DNA of 64,000 nt from Mimachlamys varia (GCA_947623455.1 OX392543.1:18412757-18476756); one strand, 5' to 3'. Shown: positions 47,501 to 62,500, counted from the stretch's first letter. Notes: generated by a model from the letters alone, not told the origin. Numbers and translations are program-made.

Positions 47501-50500
47501 ACATTTTCGGGAACATTTAATGAATCCGAACACATCCATTTTCAATGAATAGTTCTCCAATAACTTTCAGCAGAAACACTATTTCAAGGAAATGCCAAGT
47601 GAAATCTTTCCAGTTATTGTAATAATTTGTAGATCAATATTTGATGTTTTTCTTCGTTCCATAAGTAACGTACTTTAAGCTGATTAATTGTGGGAATATA
47701 AAATATTTGGATCGAAAAAACATTACGCAACAGACAGGTTTTACTTAGCAATGGTCATGCGGAATTTATGGAGTATTCGGTAAGTAGTTTTTTCAGGAAA
47801 ACTAGAAATTATATTAGTAGTAAAAACATTTCGATCGGAAAAATAATGATGTTCGTAAAAAACGTTGTAAAATTAACTAGTCTCCAACTTCGTTTATGGG
47901 AAATATGTATCAGACCTAGTAAGCTACGAATGTACCGTCGTTTACATGAATAATCTAACTGATCATATGAAAATATCGAAAATACCGTATCTTTGAACGG
48001 AAACAGTCCAAAAAATGTTTATTTATAACAAAAAGCACAGAATCAAATAGTCAAGATATAGTTTTCTTACCGTCTATTTCGCATCGATCACCAATATATC
48101 CTTCCATGCATTTGCAAGTAACGTCCGTACCATATCCATCGTACTGAACAGTACAGGAACCACCGTTTTCACAAGGATTGTACATACAGGGGTCTAAATA
48201 GGAAAAATATCTTTGCAAACAAGCTGTGATTAGATCTTATACTATGATTTTTATGAAGTAGAGATGCTTCATTTCGCATTGATATTAAGTGGAAATCACA
48301 TTTCAAGTTTATGATAATTGAAATGATTATATTTCGTCCTTGTTCTTCAAAAATAATACTAAAGAAATGAAATGATTAATATAACTGGACCCATCCTTTT
48401 TCCTATGGATAGTTTACGTATTATTGTCAGCATAAACACTATTTCAAGGAACTGCAAAGTTAAATCTTTCCGGTAATGGCAACAATCGGGAATCAGTATT
48501 TGATGTTTTCTTCGAATTTATTTAAAAAATGCTGTAAGCTGTTACATTCTGGAAAATCTAAAATGTGAACACATAGTACACATAGATTATCGGCCGCCTT
48601 GAGTAAAAATTACCGACGTCGTTTACTGGTTAGAAAATGATGAAGCATGATTATTACAGGATATTGATTTAAAAACGTATTAACGACGGATGGACAGAAG
48701 AAAGCATGAATCTATATATGTTGTTGAACGAAAAAAGACAATTTCGTAGAGTAGATTGCTCACCATCAATGTCGCAGTAAGGACCAAGGTATCCCAGCAT
48801 ACATTTACAAGTAAAGTCTCCATTGCTGTGTGAAGTACACGTGCCACCATTTTCACATGGATTTGTTGAACATGGATCTAGTCATATCAAGAAAGAATAG
48901 AATTAGTTGAGTGCGAATGCATAATGCATTTTGAGTACGTAATAATAGAACGACTATCAACCAAAGTTCAAGGACACAGGGAAGGACTATGGTATGATGC
49001 AAACCAAACACAGTATATATGTAGTATGGCAAGCATACATAACATTTATTTAAGGGGCAATGTCAAATTATATGATATATCTTATATACTATATGAAATA
49101 AATATATTATCTTATATATCAAGCAAGGTACAATTACGACAGGAAATTCATATTTTAACCTTCGGATCAGCAACACTAAGTGTATATGAATCATTGTGTT
49201 TAATATATTATAAATAATACAGAAACACAAATGACGAAGGAAGACAATTTTTTTACTCGTGCCCTATCCGGGCATCGAACTCACAATCTCCGGCACCAAA
49301 TCGCCTAGCCAGAAATACCTGCGGCCGTTACCACTGCGCCCAGTCGACATCACCAAAAAAGGATGTTTTGAAGTCGCAGTGATAGACGGTCCGGTATTCT
49401 GACATGATCATAGTGGCAAATCGTCTATTATAGATCATGTGAACACCTGGATCGCAATGCATATGAAATATCTTATATATAAATGGTATTTAGCACCTTA
49501 GATATCGTATAGATTATATAAGATATATTATATAGCAGAAAATATATCTTAAATACTATATGGGATATCCTATATACAAAAGGAGATATCTTATTTACTA
49601 TATGACATATCTTCTATACAAATTATACGGGATATCTTATTAAGATAAGATAAGTATTTAAGATATCATAAACACTAGATAAGAAATCTTATACCGTATT
49701 TAAGATATCTCATTTAATTTTCTATATAAGATATATCATGTAATATATATGTTATCTCATTTAATTGAAATTTCGTTAGTATGTAAGATATCTTATAACG
49801 AATGAGATTTCGTGGCATTAAAACCAGTCAATAATTTCTCCCTCGAAAACTTATTGGGAGCACATTAAGCTTACAAATTAATGGTTTCATATTCAGAAGG
49901 GATAGGGGAATCGAGATTGTCTCGCTCTGTAAGTCTCATAGTGTCCTAGATGTAAGGTTGGTTGAGGTGACACATTTTAAAGATTGTAATATTTGTACGT
50001 TTGATAAGTGACACTTTAATTTGAATTCGTTTAAGGGATTGAGCCGGTCCGATTTGACCAACATTTAATAAGGTCGGACATATACATATTATGCTACTCT
50101 CAGGTGAGCCCTGAAAAAGATTTGCATAGCCTGCGTAAGCCCCCCGAGAGGTTCCGGGCGGAGAGTTTAAAGGACTCACACAACTAAATCAGCCTATCAC
50201 GAAGTGTTTCATAAGTTTGTAGTCCCTACCTAAAATTTGTTCCGGCGAAGTAAAGTGATTCTGAAAAATCTAAATAGGTAATTGTTGACATATTCTGTAT
50301 TGAAGGAAATCTATATATATTTAACTTTACCAAAATGTATCCTTTTGGTAGATTTTGATATGTGATGGCGTATTGATATGGGGTCAAAAGTCAAAAGGGT
50401 GTACCCGTCCCATTTCACTGGTTTGACATGCAAATTTCCGGTTGGCCGAACCAGACGCCCGTAGCGAGCTAAAATGCCACGGAACTCCTGATAAAATGCC

Positions 50501-53500
50501 ATTTGAAGTCTTTGCCATGTATGTATCTGTGAATCCAGGCAGTTTTCACTAGTGTCGAACTTCAAATATTAAAGTTATTACCTCTAAAGCTTAGTAATAA
50601 CATATAGTAAATTATTTAGTTGTGTGAGTCCATTAATTTTACAATATACATTAAACAGTATTACAGTGACTAGGAGACAGTCAAATGCGGGTTCAACTAC
50701 AAGGTTACAGAACAGGTAAATAACATATCAGAGGCTTCCCTGTCCCTTGTCCGGCGATCCGTTACGACAGCCATTACCGAGCGACCGTTATGAACAAATA
50801 AACTGGACACTTATAATTAGTTATTTGAACACTCCGTCCCCTCCCCTCCCCACCGCTGTATTTTCACACCAAGGCAAGTGTTGTAAGTGCCCCGGGCTAG
50901 AGACATCTACATATATGGTCTATGTAAGGTATAACTTGGTAAAAACTGGCAATATTTACCTGAATGAGAACTTGTCACCATGTCTTTAAAGTTTATATGT
51001 GTCTATTTGCTTAGTTTCAAAAACCTCAAAAGAGTATTCCTAATTTTAAGAAATATATAGATAGGAATATCAGCTAATGTATGCAGAATATATAGAAATA
51101 TGCTTAAAGTTTTAACTAGCACGAAGCCGTATATAATAGTTAAGGCATTTCTCATTTTACATCAACCACGATTGTCATCTCACAATGTAAGTTTATCGTG
51201 CGCCCACAGGTGCGTTAGAAATATCTTATATGCTGTATAAGATATCTCATATGTCATATAAGTGTCAAGAAATTAAATTAAATTCTGTATAAGATATTTA
51301 TCCATGAACGTTTTGTACCCTCGTCAAATTTGAGATGAATCCAACGGAACCTCTCACAGAGGAGCAATCTGGGCCCATCAGTATCATAATTGATTAGGGT
51401 ATTGACCCTCCTCATTGGTACACTGGTCCATTCCTCATGCAGCACCAAAATCAACTGAACGAATTTGATTAGAGGGTTCGGCCTACGTCGCGTCCTTTTC
51501 TCCGACCCATCCTATAAATGATATCTAAGGGCGAGGTCAGGGCGGTACAGTGGCAAGTCAAAGGTCTAGTTTGTTTTTGCTGTGCGATATACCTGTCGTC
51601 GGCCGTCTGATCGCGAGAATCAACTCATCCGAGAACAAGATTCGTTGCATTGAGAAGCGGTTTTAAAATGTGCGTTTAGCTGTTGCATTCATATGGCGCG
51701 TCGCCGTGAAGTAAGTTGTGGACCAACATATGCCGCGATCTCAGGCCGAATAGAAGCACGATGATGCCTGATTTTATTCTTTGCCATTTCTTCGGTTGTG
51801 AAAAAGCGGTTGCGTAGATGTGAAATTCGCATTATATAAGAAAACCTACATAGCATATCACGCGATGTTACGTCACAATGTCTTAACAATGACGTGACGA
51901 AAACTGAAAACTATGATGCTGAAAAGAGAAAAAGGAGACTGATGAAATTAAAACCCCCTCACGATATTTCAATCTTGAACATAAAAGCTGAAAGTAATCT
52001 TCATGCTTAAACTCTCTAACTGGTCCAAAATCTCCAAAGGGAAAATTGATATTTTCAAAATTGAAGCCACAAAATCAGAACAAGTACCAGTCATATCACC
52101 CAACTGAGAACAAAGGTAAATTAATAGGGAGAAAGAATCGTGAAAGCTCGAAAAATAATGCAAACAATTCCAGAACTCTTTTTATCTATTCCGTTAAAGC
52201 CTTGCAGAGAAGCGTATACGATGTGTCAACAAGATTAGCGTGTCCGGAACTACATTCAACGACTGTGTAAATGATAAGGAAATATATACAAATCTTACTG
52301 TAGTGTTCACATTGATGTCCAATATAATGCGCTGGACAGGAACACATCCCATCCTTCGAATTACACTCTCCTCCATTCTTGCAATGACAGTCACATGAAT
52401 AGGAATGAGAGTCATAATAGCAAGAAGCATGTTTGGCACAGGCATCACACTTATCTGTAACGAATCAAATGGAATTAATTAAATATCTTATATACTTTCA
52501 AGTGAATTCTCTTATCTCTTATATGCTTGTTAAGGCCTTATAACCATGGATACTAATTTGTGAACCGCTTTAAGGCGACCTTCAGGTTGTGATAAAGCAG
52601 TATATAAGAACCTCGAATTACCATCATATAGTCCTTTAGATAGCAAACTGAGACAATCATCAGCATGTTATAACCGAAACTATTTGATTTTTAGCTGTGC
52701 GGAAGAAAGTTGTTTTAATAAATTGTCACATGATGTAAAAGTTCACGTATTTACAGCTCAAGTATGAAATCATTTTGGAGTGAATACGCTATAAAGGATA
52801 ATATTAATGAAAACATGTGTTTAAAGATGATTCAAAACGTATGTTGATTCGCAACATACATTAAAAACTCTTATGAAAGTCTTCATAATAACATAATACA
52901 CTTATTATGTTTTGCTACAACAGACACTTATAATATGTTTAAATGTGAGCTGTGATCGATCCATTTCCAGGTACTGTACAATGTGATGGTAAACCTGTGG
53001 GATGAGTGGTCCACCATTGGTAAAAAAGAAAGGAATCCACCTGGGCTCGTAAGTGCCCAAGCCTTATTTCGTTTTTCGGTTATAAACTAGTTAAAAAGAT
53101 CCTATTTTGTCAAAGTTTTATTAAAAATATAAAGTTTTTCAACATTTACTATGAGTTGTTACACAAATACTAGTGTGAACACAGAATCCATTTTTGATCA
53201 GAGAACGGACTATGGCCCTGGCAAATGTTTTAATTGAAAATTATTCTATTATTACAATAACACATACTTGCCAAAAATACATTTCCCAGATATTATTAAG
53301 AAGGATTGCACTAAGCAAATAATTATGTTTTTTTTTGTAAATATCGCTGACATGTGATATTTTTCTTACCATCTTTGCAGTCATGACCGGTGTATCTAAG
53401 TGGACAGCTACACGAATACGAATCACCGTATGAGATGCATGCGCCACCGTTAAAACAGGGTTTGGACGCACAATAGTCTGGGTAAGAAAAAAAAAAATTC

Positions 53501-56500
53501 ATCGAGTTAATTGTAATCAATGCTTCAATAACATTTGCTTATTTGCATCATTCTTACTGAAGTTTACGTATAAGGCTTAGCTGTACTGTAATTTAGAAAC
53601 AAGAGACTCATATAGCCACAAATGAGTATCGTAACGTGATCTTTGAAATCGAGGCAACAAATACATTGTAACACATAAGAAGCCTCTTCATGGGGAAGTT
53701 AGGTTAAAAGGTCATAATGCATTTTTAATATATATTCAATTGAAATAAGGTATGATTGATATTTTCAATATATTAATTGCGTCTTAATGAGGGTCGTTTT
53801 GTCAAATCAGGATTGAAAAGTTGCAGTCATAAGACCCTCCAACTACGAAGAGTATTGGAATGCAGCCCGAGATAAAAAAAAACTGTTCAAAGTTAAGCAA
53901 ACGTTGCCTATTTAAGCAGTAACCTTTATTAAACCATAATATTTGTGCACAATGACCCTTGTCCTCATGGTTACTGAGAAAAAGGGGTTTAAAGATATAA
54001 ACATAATTGATCCCTTCAACGTTAAAGTGTGTCATGGTCATTAATTTCGGGAAACTTGGTGGTCCTTCGACTAAATATGCCATCGGCCCAGCATCAATTC
54101 TTGGGGCATTTTGATAATTCAGCGGAAATCCTTTGGAAGATTTCAAGATACCCCTGTGTCATTGAAATCGGCTCCAGGTCATTTATTCTAAAACAAAACT
54201 TGGCGGCTATCATTCGATGCTTCTGGCAAAATATCATTTCCTGTTCAAAGTTATAGGGGGTACTCGTTCTGGTGCCCTTTGCCCTTTGGTTATTCACGGG
54301 ATGACGTTTTCAGATAACAGCGTGTTTGACAACCCTTATAACCCTTTATAAGATTATGATATGCGTAGAAAGATAAAGCTGTGTGTCTGGGTACACAAGC
54401 AGTACTCTGTGTTTTTAATAAATTTAAAAATGGTAACAGAAAAAGTGCACACAAACTTTTTTTGAATACTTTGAAGTTTAACACTTAAAAACAATCTGAT
54501 TAAAATCATATCTTAATCTCCGCGCCGTTTTGTGAATCTCTCTCTGCAACATCATATAGGGGGTACTCGTTCTGGTGCCCTTTGGCATTAGGCAATCAAA
54601 TGACCGCTGCCATAATCTTGAATGTGAAAGTTTGTGTGCGAGATATCTTGAATAATCCTATCTGGCGGTTTAGTCATTATGTCATAGCTTAAGTTCAGTG
54701 CTGTGACGAAATGATTTGCAACAGATGACAACGTCATTAGAAAGTTCTGCTATAATGTAAAGTAAGGAGGCGACAAAGGTCACCAGAACATGACCTCTTA
54801 TGGAACGTTATCAGATCCTTTCCAAACAGAGTGAAAGCGAGGATCTGTTTAAAATCCCTTCAAATATAAAATCAAATATTCGAACTATAAATCCTGTTCC
54901 TAGCGACTTAACTTTTACTTTCAGATTGTGATCGCGCTTACCTCACCATCGGATACATCTATCACATTTCATATTAATGAAACTTACTATAGGTTTCACA
55001 TTGTTTCCCCTTATATGGACCAGCACATGTGCACGTTCCATCTTTTGTGTTACAATGTCCTCCATTCTCGCAATGACAATCGCACGTATATGAATGATCG
55101 TCATAGGAACAGGTTGAATAACTTGCACAATGATCACACTTATCTAAAAAGAAACAAAAATGCATCGATTTCACAGGTTGAACAGAATTATGCGTTAAGT
55201 TGTATTGTCGGTCGCCATCTTATGAAAAATATTCTGTATCTCTGTGTGATATGAAAATGGACGTCCTTAAGTAGGCTCATTAGTGTGTTAACTTGTTGAG
55301 ATTAACAATGATGACGCGGTTTCATTTTGAGGATTTAATGATTATTTGGAAGTGACCCAGATCTTCATGACGGGTGTCGTCGATGAAGCAGAAGACGCTT
55401 ATTCTTCCGGAACACCTGGTAATATTCTCTTGTAGTTTTACAAGGGTCTCCATCTAAATTTTCCTTTTTACATATTTTGCCCCTTGTTTAATCGACTTTG
55501 AGTTCAGATTATGGTCTTGTTGGCGCTGCGGTATTCTCTATTTTTGTCCACAAATTATAATGTAAAGCAAATATAGCAACACAAAAAATAACATCATAAC
55601 ATTCTCATTTGTTCTAATTATAGCCACAAATGATATGTTTTTCAATTTGAAAGAAATTTATTAAAAAGTTTATTTTGCATATACCCAGTTCTAATTATAG
55701 TACATGTACTCCCCAAAATTAAATAACATTCTCACCATTTTGGCAGACGCTTCCACTGAATTTAGACGGACAATCGCAGGTAAATGATTCACCGTCTGAA
55801 TTGCACATGCCGCCATTTACACATGGGTTGGGACTACAAGGATCGGGGGCTGCAACTGAAAGTAAGATTTGTTAGTTGTTTATATTGGTATGATACAATA
55901 TGTTAAAAATATACTAGATTTACTTCGATATTCTTTTATGTTTCCAATTTTTACAAATTCCTTTTGCATAGGATATTTGTTCTTGTTGCTACGGCATAAT
56001 GATTAACATCTGTTGTGTTATAAAAAATCCTTGGTGTGTATATAGACATTTTAATCACCCTATTAAGCCGGATTGCAATCTTGACGAGCTATATCTCGTA
56101 ATCCCGTAATCATAATTACATAACGCGTAAATCTTATAATGGTGATGCATTGATCCCCTCTGGTATGCATATTGACAAAAGCAGGGTTACTTGTGTCATA
56201 CTTTGCGGACACAACGATTTATTTTATATACTCATAAGCATGCAATGTTATTTTGTTTGTTACATAACGTGACATTTAGGCTGCAAACTAGGTTTACCTT
56301 GCAGGTTTTATCGATTAATTGGAAGACGAATACTCTGGCCTTTCGAACAAATGGATGTATTCTCGTGTGTCCTTTGTTAATACTTTACTCATTGTTTGAT
56401 CGAATTTGAGTTTCGATTATGGTTTTGTTGACACTTCGATATCGTTTTAACGTAACGCCTCCGTATCGAAAACGAATTTATCATTATCGTAACTATAAGT

Positions 56501-59500
56501 ATTTTTAAAAGGAAATATAGTAGAAGAAATTCATTTCATGGACAAAAGCCGAAAATTGGATTGTGCAAGAACTAAAATGTCGAAAATTTCCTTGTTAAAA
56601 AGTATAAATGTAAAGATTAAAAAAATCAAATACAAAAACTTATTATGATTGAGTAATCGAACATGAAATGAGCTGACCTTAGTCATGACATTATCTCTTA
56701 TAAAAGAGACCCAGAAGGCATGTATCGCTCACCTGGATACATCGGTATTTCGGTAGTCATGGTAATATGTTTACCAAAAAGATCCCATGGACAGGGACAT
56801 ACCCAACGACCAATCCTTAAAGCATATTTGTATAAATTGAAGTTTGATTAATGAATTGGGTATTTCAACTGTTTTCAAGCTCAATTGAGAAACAAGGTCC
56901 ATAGGGCTAACACCAGATCTTGACATCAATACTACTATCATGATTGTGGTCGTCTCTTTATGCCAAGTAACTGTAAAAAAATTTCCGGCGGGAAGTCTCA
57001 AAAGGCACGGCAGATCCTTGGATCAAATCTATATCATGGTTGTGATTGTCTCTTCATGCCCAACTTGTGTATATATAGATTAGGGGTGGTGATCTCAACT
57101 ATTTTAAAGTTATGACAAAGACGTAGAGTCTGCAAGGGTGTGGCATAACCCGAGACAAATTATAATATCATGAATGTGATTGTATCTTTCTTCTAAACAA
57201 TTGCATATATATTGATTACGGGTGGGAATCTCAACTGCTTTAAAGTTATGACTCTGGAGTTAAGTCTGCAAGGACATGGAAGACCCTGGAATTGAATCTT
57301 AAATGATGTTTGTGATCCTCTCTTTATGCCCAGCAATTGTATACATAGTTTTTACACAATTTTTATATATATTTGGGGTGGGAATCTCAACAGTTTAAAA
57401 CTCATGACTAAGGAGTTGCTCTGCAAGGGCGTGGCAGAGCATGGGATCAAATCATTGAATCATTCTTGTGATCGTCTCTTAATGCCCAACAATTGTATAT
57501 ATAGTTTTAGTGTGGGGATCTCACCCGTTTAAAGAGTTAAGTCTCCCAGGGCATGGTTCACCCTGGGGCCATTCATAAATTTATGAATTGTAGCGATGTA
57601 AAGGGATTTCCTATATTTTCCTATTTGGTCCCACCTCTCTGGCCCTTTAGGGGTCGAGTCACCATTTATGGAAAATCTCTTCTCCTTCCACAGAGGATGT
57701 TTCTGACCAAATTGTGTTCATATCCGTTCAGTACTAGTCTATATGACAAGTAGCGGTTTAAAAGCTTATCCCCCGTTTCCCCTATTGGGCCCCACCACTC
57801 TGGCCCCAGGGTTACAGTCGCCATTTATGCAAAAACTGTTTCTCTTCCCCTAAGGATGTTTCTGATTTGTATTTGTTCAAATCAATGTAGTACTTAATGA
57901 AATGTAGCGATTGTTAAGGATTTTCCTCCATTTCCCCTATTAGGCCTGGCCCCGGAGTGTTCATAGTCACCATTTATGCAACAATTGTTTCCCTTCCCTA
58001 AAGGATGTTTCTAACACTCTATTTTCCATATTGGGGCAGCACCTCAGGCCCCTTCAAGGTAAGAGTCCCTATTTATGCAAAATCTTTTCCCCTTCCACCA
58101 AGAATGTTTCGGACCAAATTTGCTTAAAATCAATTAAACAATTCATGACAAGTTGCGATTAAAAAAAATACCTATATTTCCCCAATTGGGCCCACAACTC
58201 AGCCCCTTGGGGGTTAGAGTTAGGTGCAAAATCTGTTCACGTCCCCAAAGGAGGTTTCTGACCAAATTTGATTAAAATCAATTAAAAACTAATGACTAGT
58301 AGCGATTTAAAAGAATAATCTCTTTTTCCACTATTTGCCCCCACCCCCCCCCCTGGCCCCGTTGGGGTCAGAGTCACCATTCAAGCAAACTCCCCTTCCC
58401 CCAAGGATATTTCTGACAAAAATTGGTCAAAATCCAATCAGGAGTTTTTGACAAAGGTCTTTTTGACGATATGAAACAAATAGTTACTAATGACGGACGG
58501 ACGGGCGACGGACGCCGCGCCATGGTTAAAGCTCGCCGGACCTTCGGTCAAAGTGAGCTAATAGGCGATATGTTAATGCAATTTTATTTCGAGAAAAACA
58601 TTTTATTTATAAGTCAAACTAAAAGTAATTGTAGTAATGCAAAAACTTGTTGCAGATATGATATGGCTCTTGATACATACCACTCTCAGAACATTTGTGA
58701 CCAGTAAAGCCGGGCTTACAGACACAATAAGTTCCAGTCAATGAGGGAACACATATCCCGTCGTTTTTACAAACGCATGATGGTACCTCAGGTGCATCTA
58801 TTATTTTGGAGGAACCTGTGTTAAGAAGTCATGCAGTTTAAGTGTAAGATGTGTTAGATATGATACAAGTCATCAACAAGAAGATAAACAAGGAAACCAT
58901 TCCCAAACATGATTAAAACAACTTTACCAAAAAATAATTTCGTATACATCACACATCATGAGCATATTTACAACACATGGTATTTATTTTAGCATTGAGG
59001 TTTGGTGATTTTATTAGTTACATAGCTTAGTAGTGACATGATACGGAAAAATATCGGGTCTAAAAAATGTATCAGGTGAAGCCTCACTTATACAAGTTTT
59101 TTAGACCCGATGTTTTTCCGTATCAAGTCCCTAACAAACAGTGTAACTAATCATCAATGAGTTAATCTCATTTGAGTAGTGGCACGGTACATAATATACA
59201 CATTTTCGTAGTACACGATTTGAAAGTATACAGAACTGGTTTAATTTTACTTGTAAATTCATAAATTAAAGGGGTTTTACGGACCTGACCCTTCTGCTTC
59301 TACATTAGTTTAGAAATTTTTTATTCCCACCTTTTAGACCCTAGCATCACCGAAGAGTCATAGGAGGACGAAACAGCTGTATGGTGCAGTTTAATTCATG
59401 GTTTCGGCATACGGTATATATTACTAAATTTAAAAGGTGCAGCACATGTGTGTGTTACGTCATCAAGACACTTCAATGCTAATATTTTAATTTCCTCTAT

Positions 59501-62500
59501 AAGTTGTTGACCTATATGGATTTCAACTAGATTTGAATTATGATAAATATTTAATTATCGACATCTACTACAGTTAAGCAGAACAGCAATTTTGACGGCA
59601 AACCGTCGCCGTGTTTTGCCAAACCAATGCCGTTTTAATCAATACGCAGTAGGTGTTGTTTAATGTCTCCTAACTCGCACGTTTTCCTTGTTATTTTATT
59701 AAGCGGCTTTGTCATATAAATATGCATACATGTTTTTCGTCTTTCGCTTCTTCAGCTAAGTAAACTCTGACTGCAGATTAACTAGCATACGCAATGCAGA
59801 AAGGCTCGGTGGATTTATTTATGTTTCAAATATGGGGCCGTCCTTGCTTAGAAGTTATATTTATTCGATGCTGGCCAGTGTTTGATTCATATTTGGGATT
59901 AAATGAATCTAATCATACAATGAATCCGTTCTGGCTAACTTATAATTACATTGATGCACATTCGAATGTTTTCTCGATTCCTGTTGCAAAGTTAGGCTGA
60001 ATTACAACCAGATCTGTGTGTCAATACGTGTACGTAACGGCTGTTGTTAGTGAATAAGTATATTTGAGATTTTCATATGCAATGACATGAATAAAAATAT
60101 TGCTTTTCGCTACGTATTTTCTAAATGTATCAACATATCGATGTAGATTCTCTGTGATTATATTTTCTCTTAACCTGGACAGGGATATCCGCACTTTTAC
60201 CGGTTTGAGATTTTCTTATCTCACCTTAGGTTGAGACAAAGTTTGCACATTCTCAACAATTGTAAGACGTCGTAGCAACAATACGATGACGTCATGGCAA
60301 CAATACAATGACGCCACGTCGACTTCTCGATCACATCACTACAACACTGTCTTGCATTGATGTAACGTCAATATTAGATTTTCATGAGGTTTAACAGGGT
60401 AAGAGAAAAATTATCATTCACCTCCATTGTAGTGAGACTGGATATCTCAACCCTCGGGATACGATTCCCCTGTCTTACCCCAAGGAGGTGAACGATTCTT
60501 TTAATATTAGCAACCATGGCTGTCGTGATTACCATCGTAGCAACCCGCCTCGTTGGTTTCCTCTTCGGTCAGCACGTAAACAGTATTAATAATGATAATA
60601 AAACGCACTCCATATGATATCTTCGTTGACAACTGTGGGCATACGACCGTATACGCAGTCAAAATGAGGCACAATCCTTATATATATCACAACGTCGTAT
60701 TACAAAAAATATTAAATGCATACATAATGTATGTACAATACATAAGCGCAAGGAAATAATGTGAACATATAAACGTTCAACATTTATATAACTTAGCTCC
60801 GTCACGATACATCAGCCTACCACAAGTAAGCAATGCACGAATTTTATAAACTTAAAGACATCACGTGACCACCTTATAGACATTTGGTATGCTTCGATCG
60901 TTTGACGTAGCGACCCGTCACCGTAATGACGTTGGTCGATATATTTACAACAACAAAAGGCACCAGAAACTACTTAAATTCGCTGTAAATACGTCAAAGA
61001 GTTATTTCAAGTAAACTGAACAGGATTTATTTATCGAAATGTACGAAATTATCGAACTGGAAGATGTGCTTTCCTCCTGTCATTTGGAAGCGAGAAACAT
61101 GACTACATGTAATATAAGCGTTGGGTTATAAACTTATGTGTTTCGTGCGTTTCAAGATAACAAGAAAAGCAAAAGGAAGAACGTTTGTTACATAGTTTGG
61201 AAGGGTGGAATAAAGTACAGATGTTACACCGCCCTCATACCATTGTATATTACCGTATTTCAACTGCACAAACCATGTATCTATCTATAAATGTGTATTA
61301 GGGTATCAACTGCCCCAATTCTTACTTTAAGTACATGGTATTTACTTGGATGTGAACTAGATTTACACGTCGGGTGTCGTCGATGTAATGGTAGACACTT
61401 ACTTTTCCGGAAACCTGCTTTTATTATCGTTTACCTTTTCAGGGGTTTCCGATCATTTTCATTGTTAACATAGACATAAAAAACAGTGTAAATTACTCGC
61501 GCAGTAACAAAGTTGGCATATTTATATCAACACACAAAATTATTTTTTTATGTTCAACAGACGTTTCTAACAATTACTATGCTCACCTGTAATGCCCGTT
61601 AACAGTACACACAGACTCCCCGCAGGACCTGACTTGCATGCGCATTTCACGTGATCTAGTCCGTCCAAATCGCATACAGCTTGTCCATTGGAACACCATC
61701 CGCACGGGTGGCTCCCGTCATACATAATGGACAACACTGGAAGATAATTTCTTATAAATTTTTTTAGATAGCCCGGAGGATCCTGGTGCCATTCATTTAT
61801 GATTTTTATGTGTTCTTTTAAAACTTTAATTTTTCCTTCCTAACTCCTCTTCCGTCTTTTTTTCCCCTTGATTTTTAGAAATCTGTTAATGCCTATTATA
61901 AGTCTTTAACTGTCAATAAAAGATGTGCAACAGCTATAATAAATGCTGTTTTGCCTGATCAGTCAAAAAATCAACAGGGCAAACTAGGTACAAAAGGGAG
62001 CCTATTTATTTGAAAATGATCAAACTTGTACACGTACATGTACTTCTGATGAAATAGCGAAATGATCTATCCTGTACTTCTGAAGAAACAGTGATAATAA
62101 ACCCTTACGCTTCTGCTTCTACAATAGTCAAATCAATTTTTGATTCCCATCTTTTGGCCCCTAGCAGCACTTAAGAGTTCCAGAAGAACGAAACACTGTA
62201 CGGTGCAGTTTACTTATTTTTTTTCGGGAAACAATATAACACCAAGTTTAAAATGTGAAGCAAGTTTGTGTGTTACGTCATCTATCAACATACAAGATTG
62301 TTGCCTATCGGCCACTCTGTGTTTTCAGTGCCGCCCAAAATTAAACAATTGGCAATAACTGACAAAATTTGAGAACTATCCATTATTTCTGAAGAAACAG
62401 TGATAACAATCTATTACTTTCAAAATTGAAGACGACAGCCTGTAGGCCATATCATTTTTCTTGTCACATAATGGAACAGAGCATTAACTAGGTACGAAGA

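Larger units (their letters stand above)
48878..52298 (-). other. intron 7, about 3.4 kb, with several insertions
   Basis: Contains a tRNA-like SINE head (49262), a region dense in GATATCTTAT motifs (49440-49800) and a Tc1-like transposase relic (51310-51889). No EGF exon was recognised inside. Confidence 0.6.

Noticed and set aside
53802..54297. Minus-strand frames of 114 and 67 codons in intron 5 of the EGF gene.
   Set aside because: No cysteine pattern or domain, no phase-1 splice sites, and repeated phrases nearby point to an old repeat.
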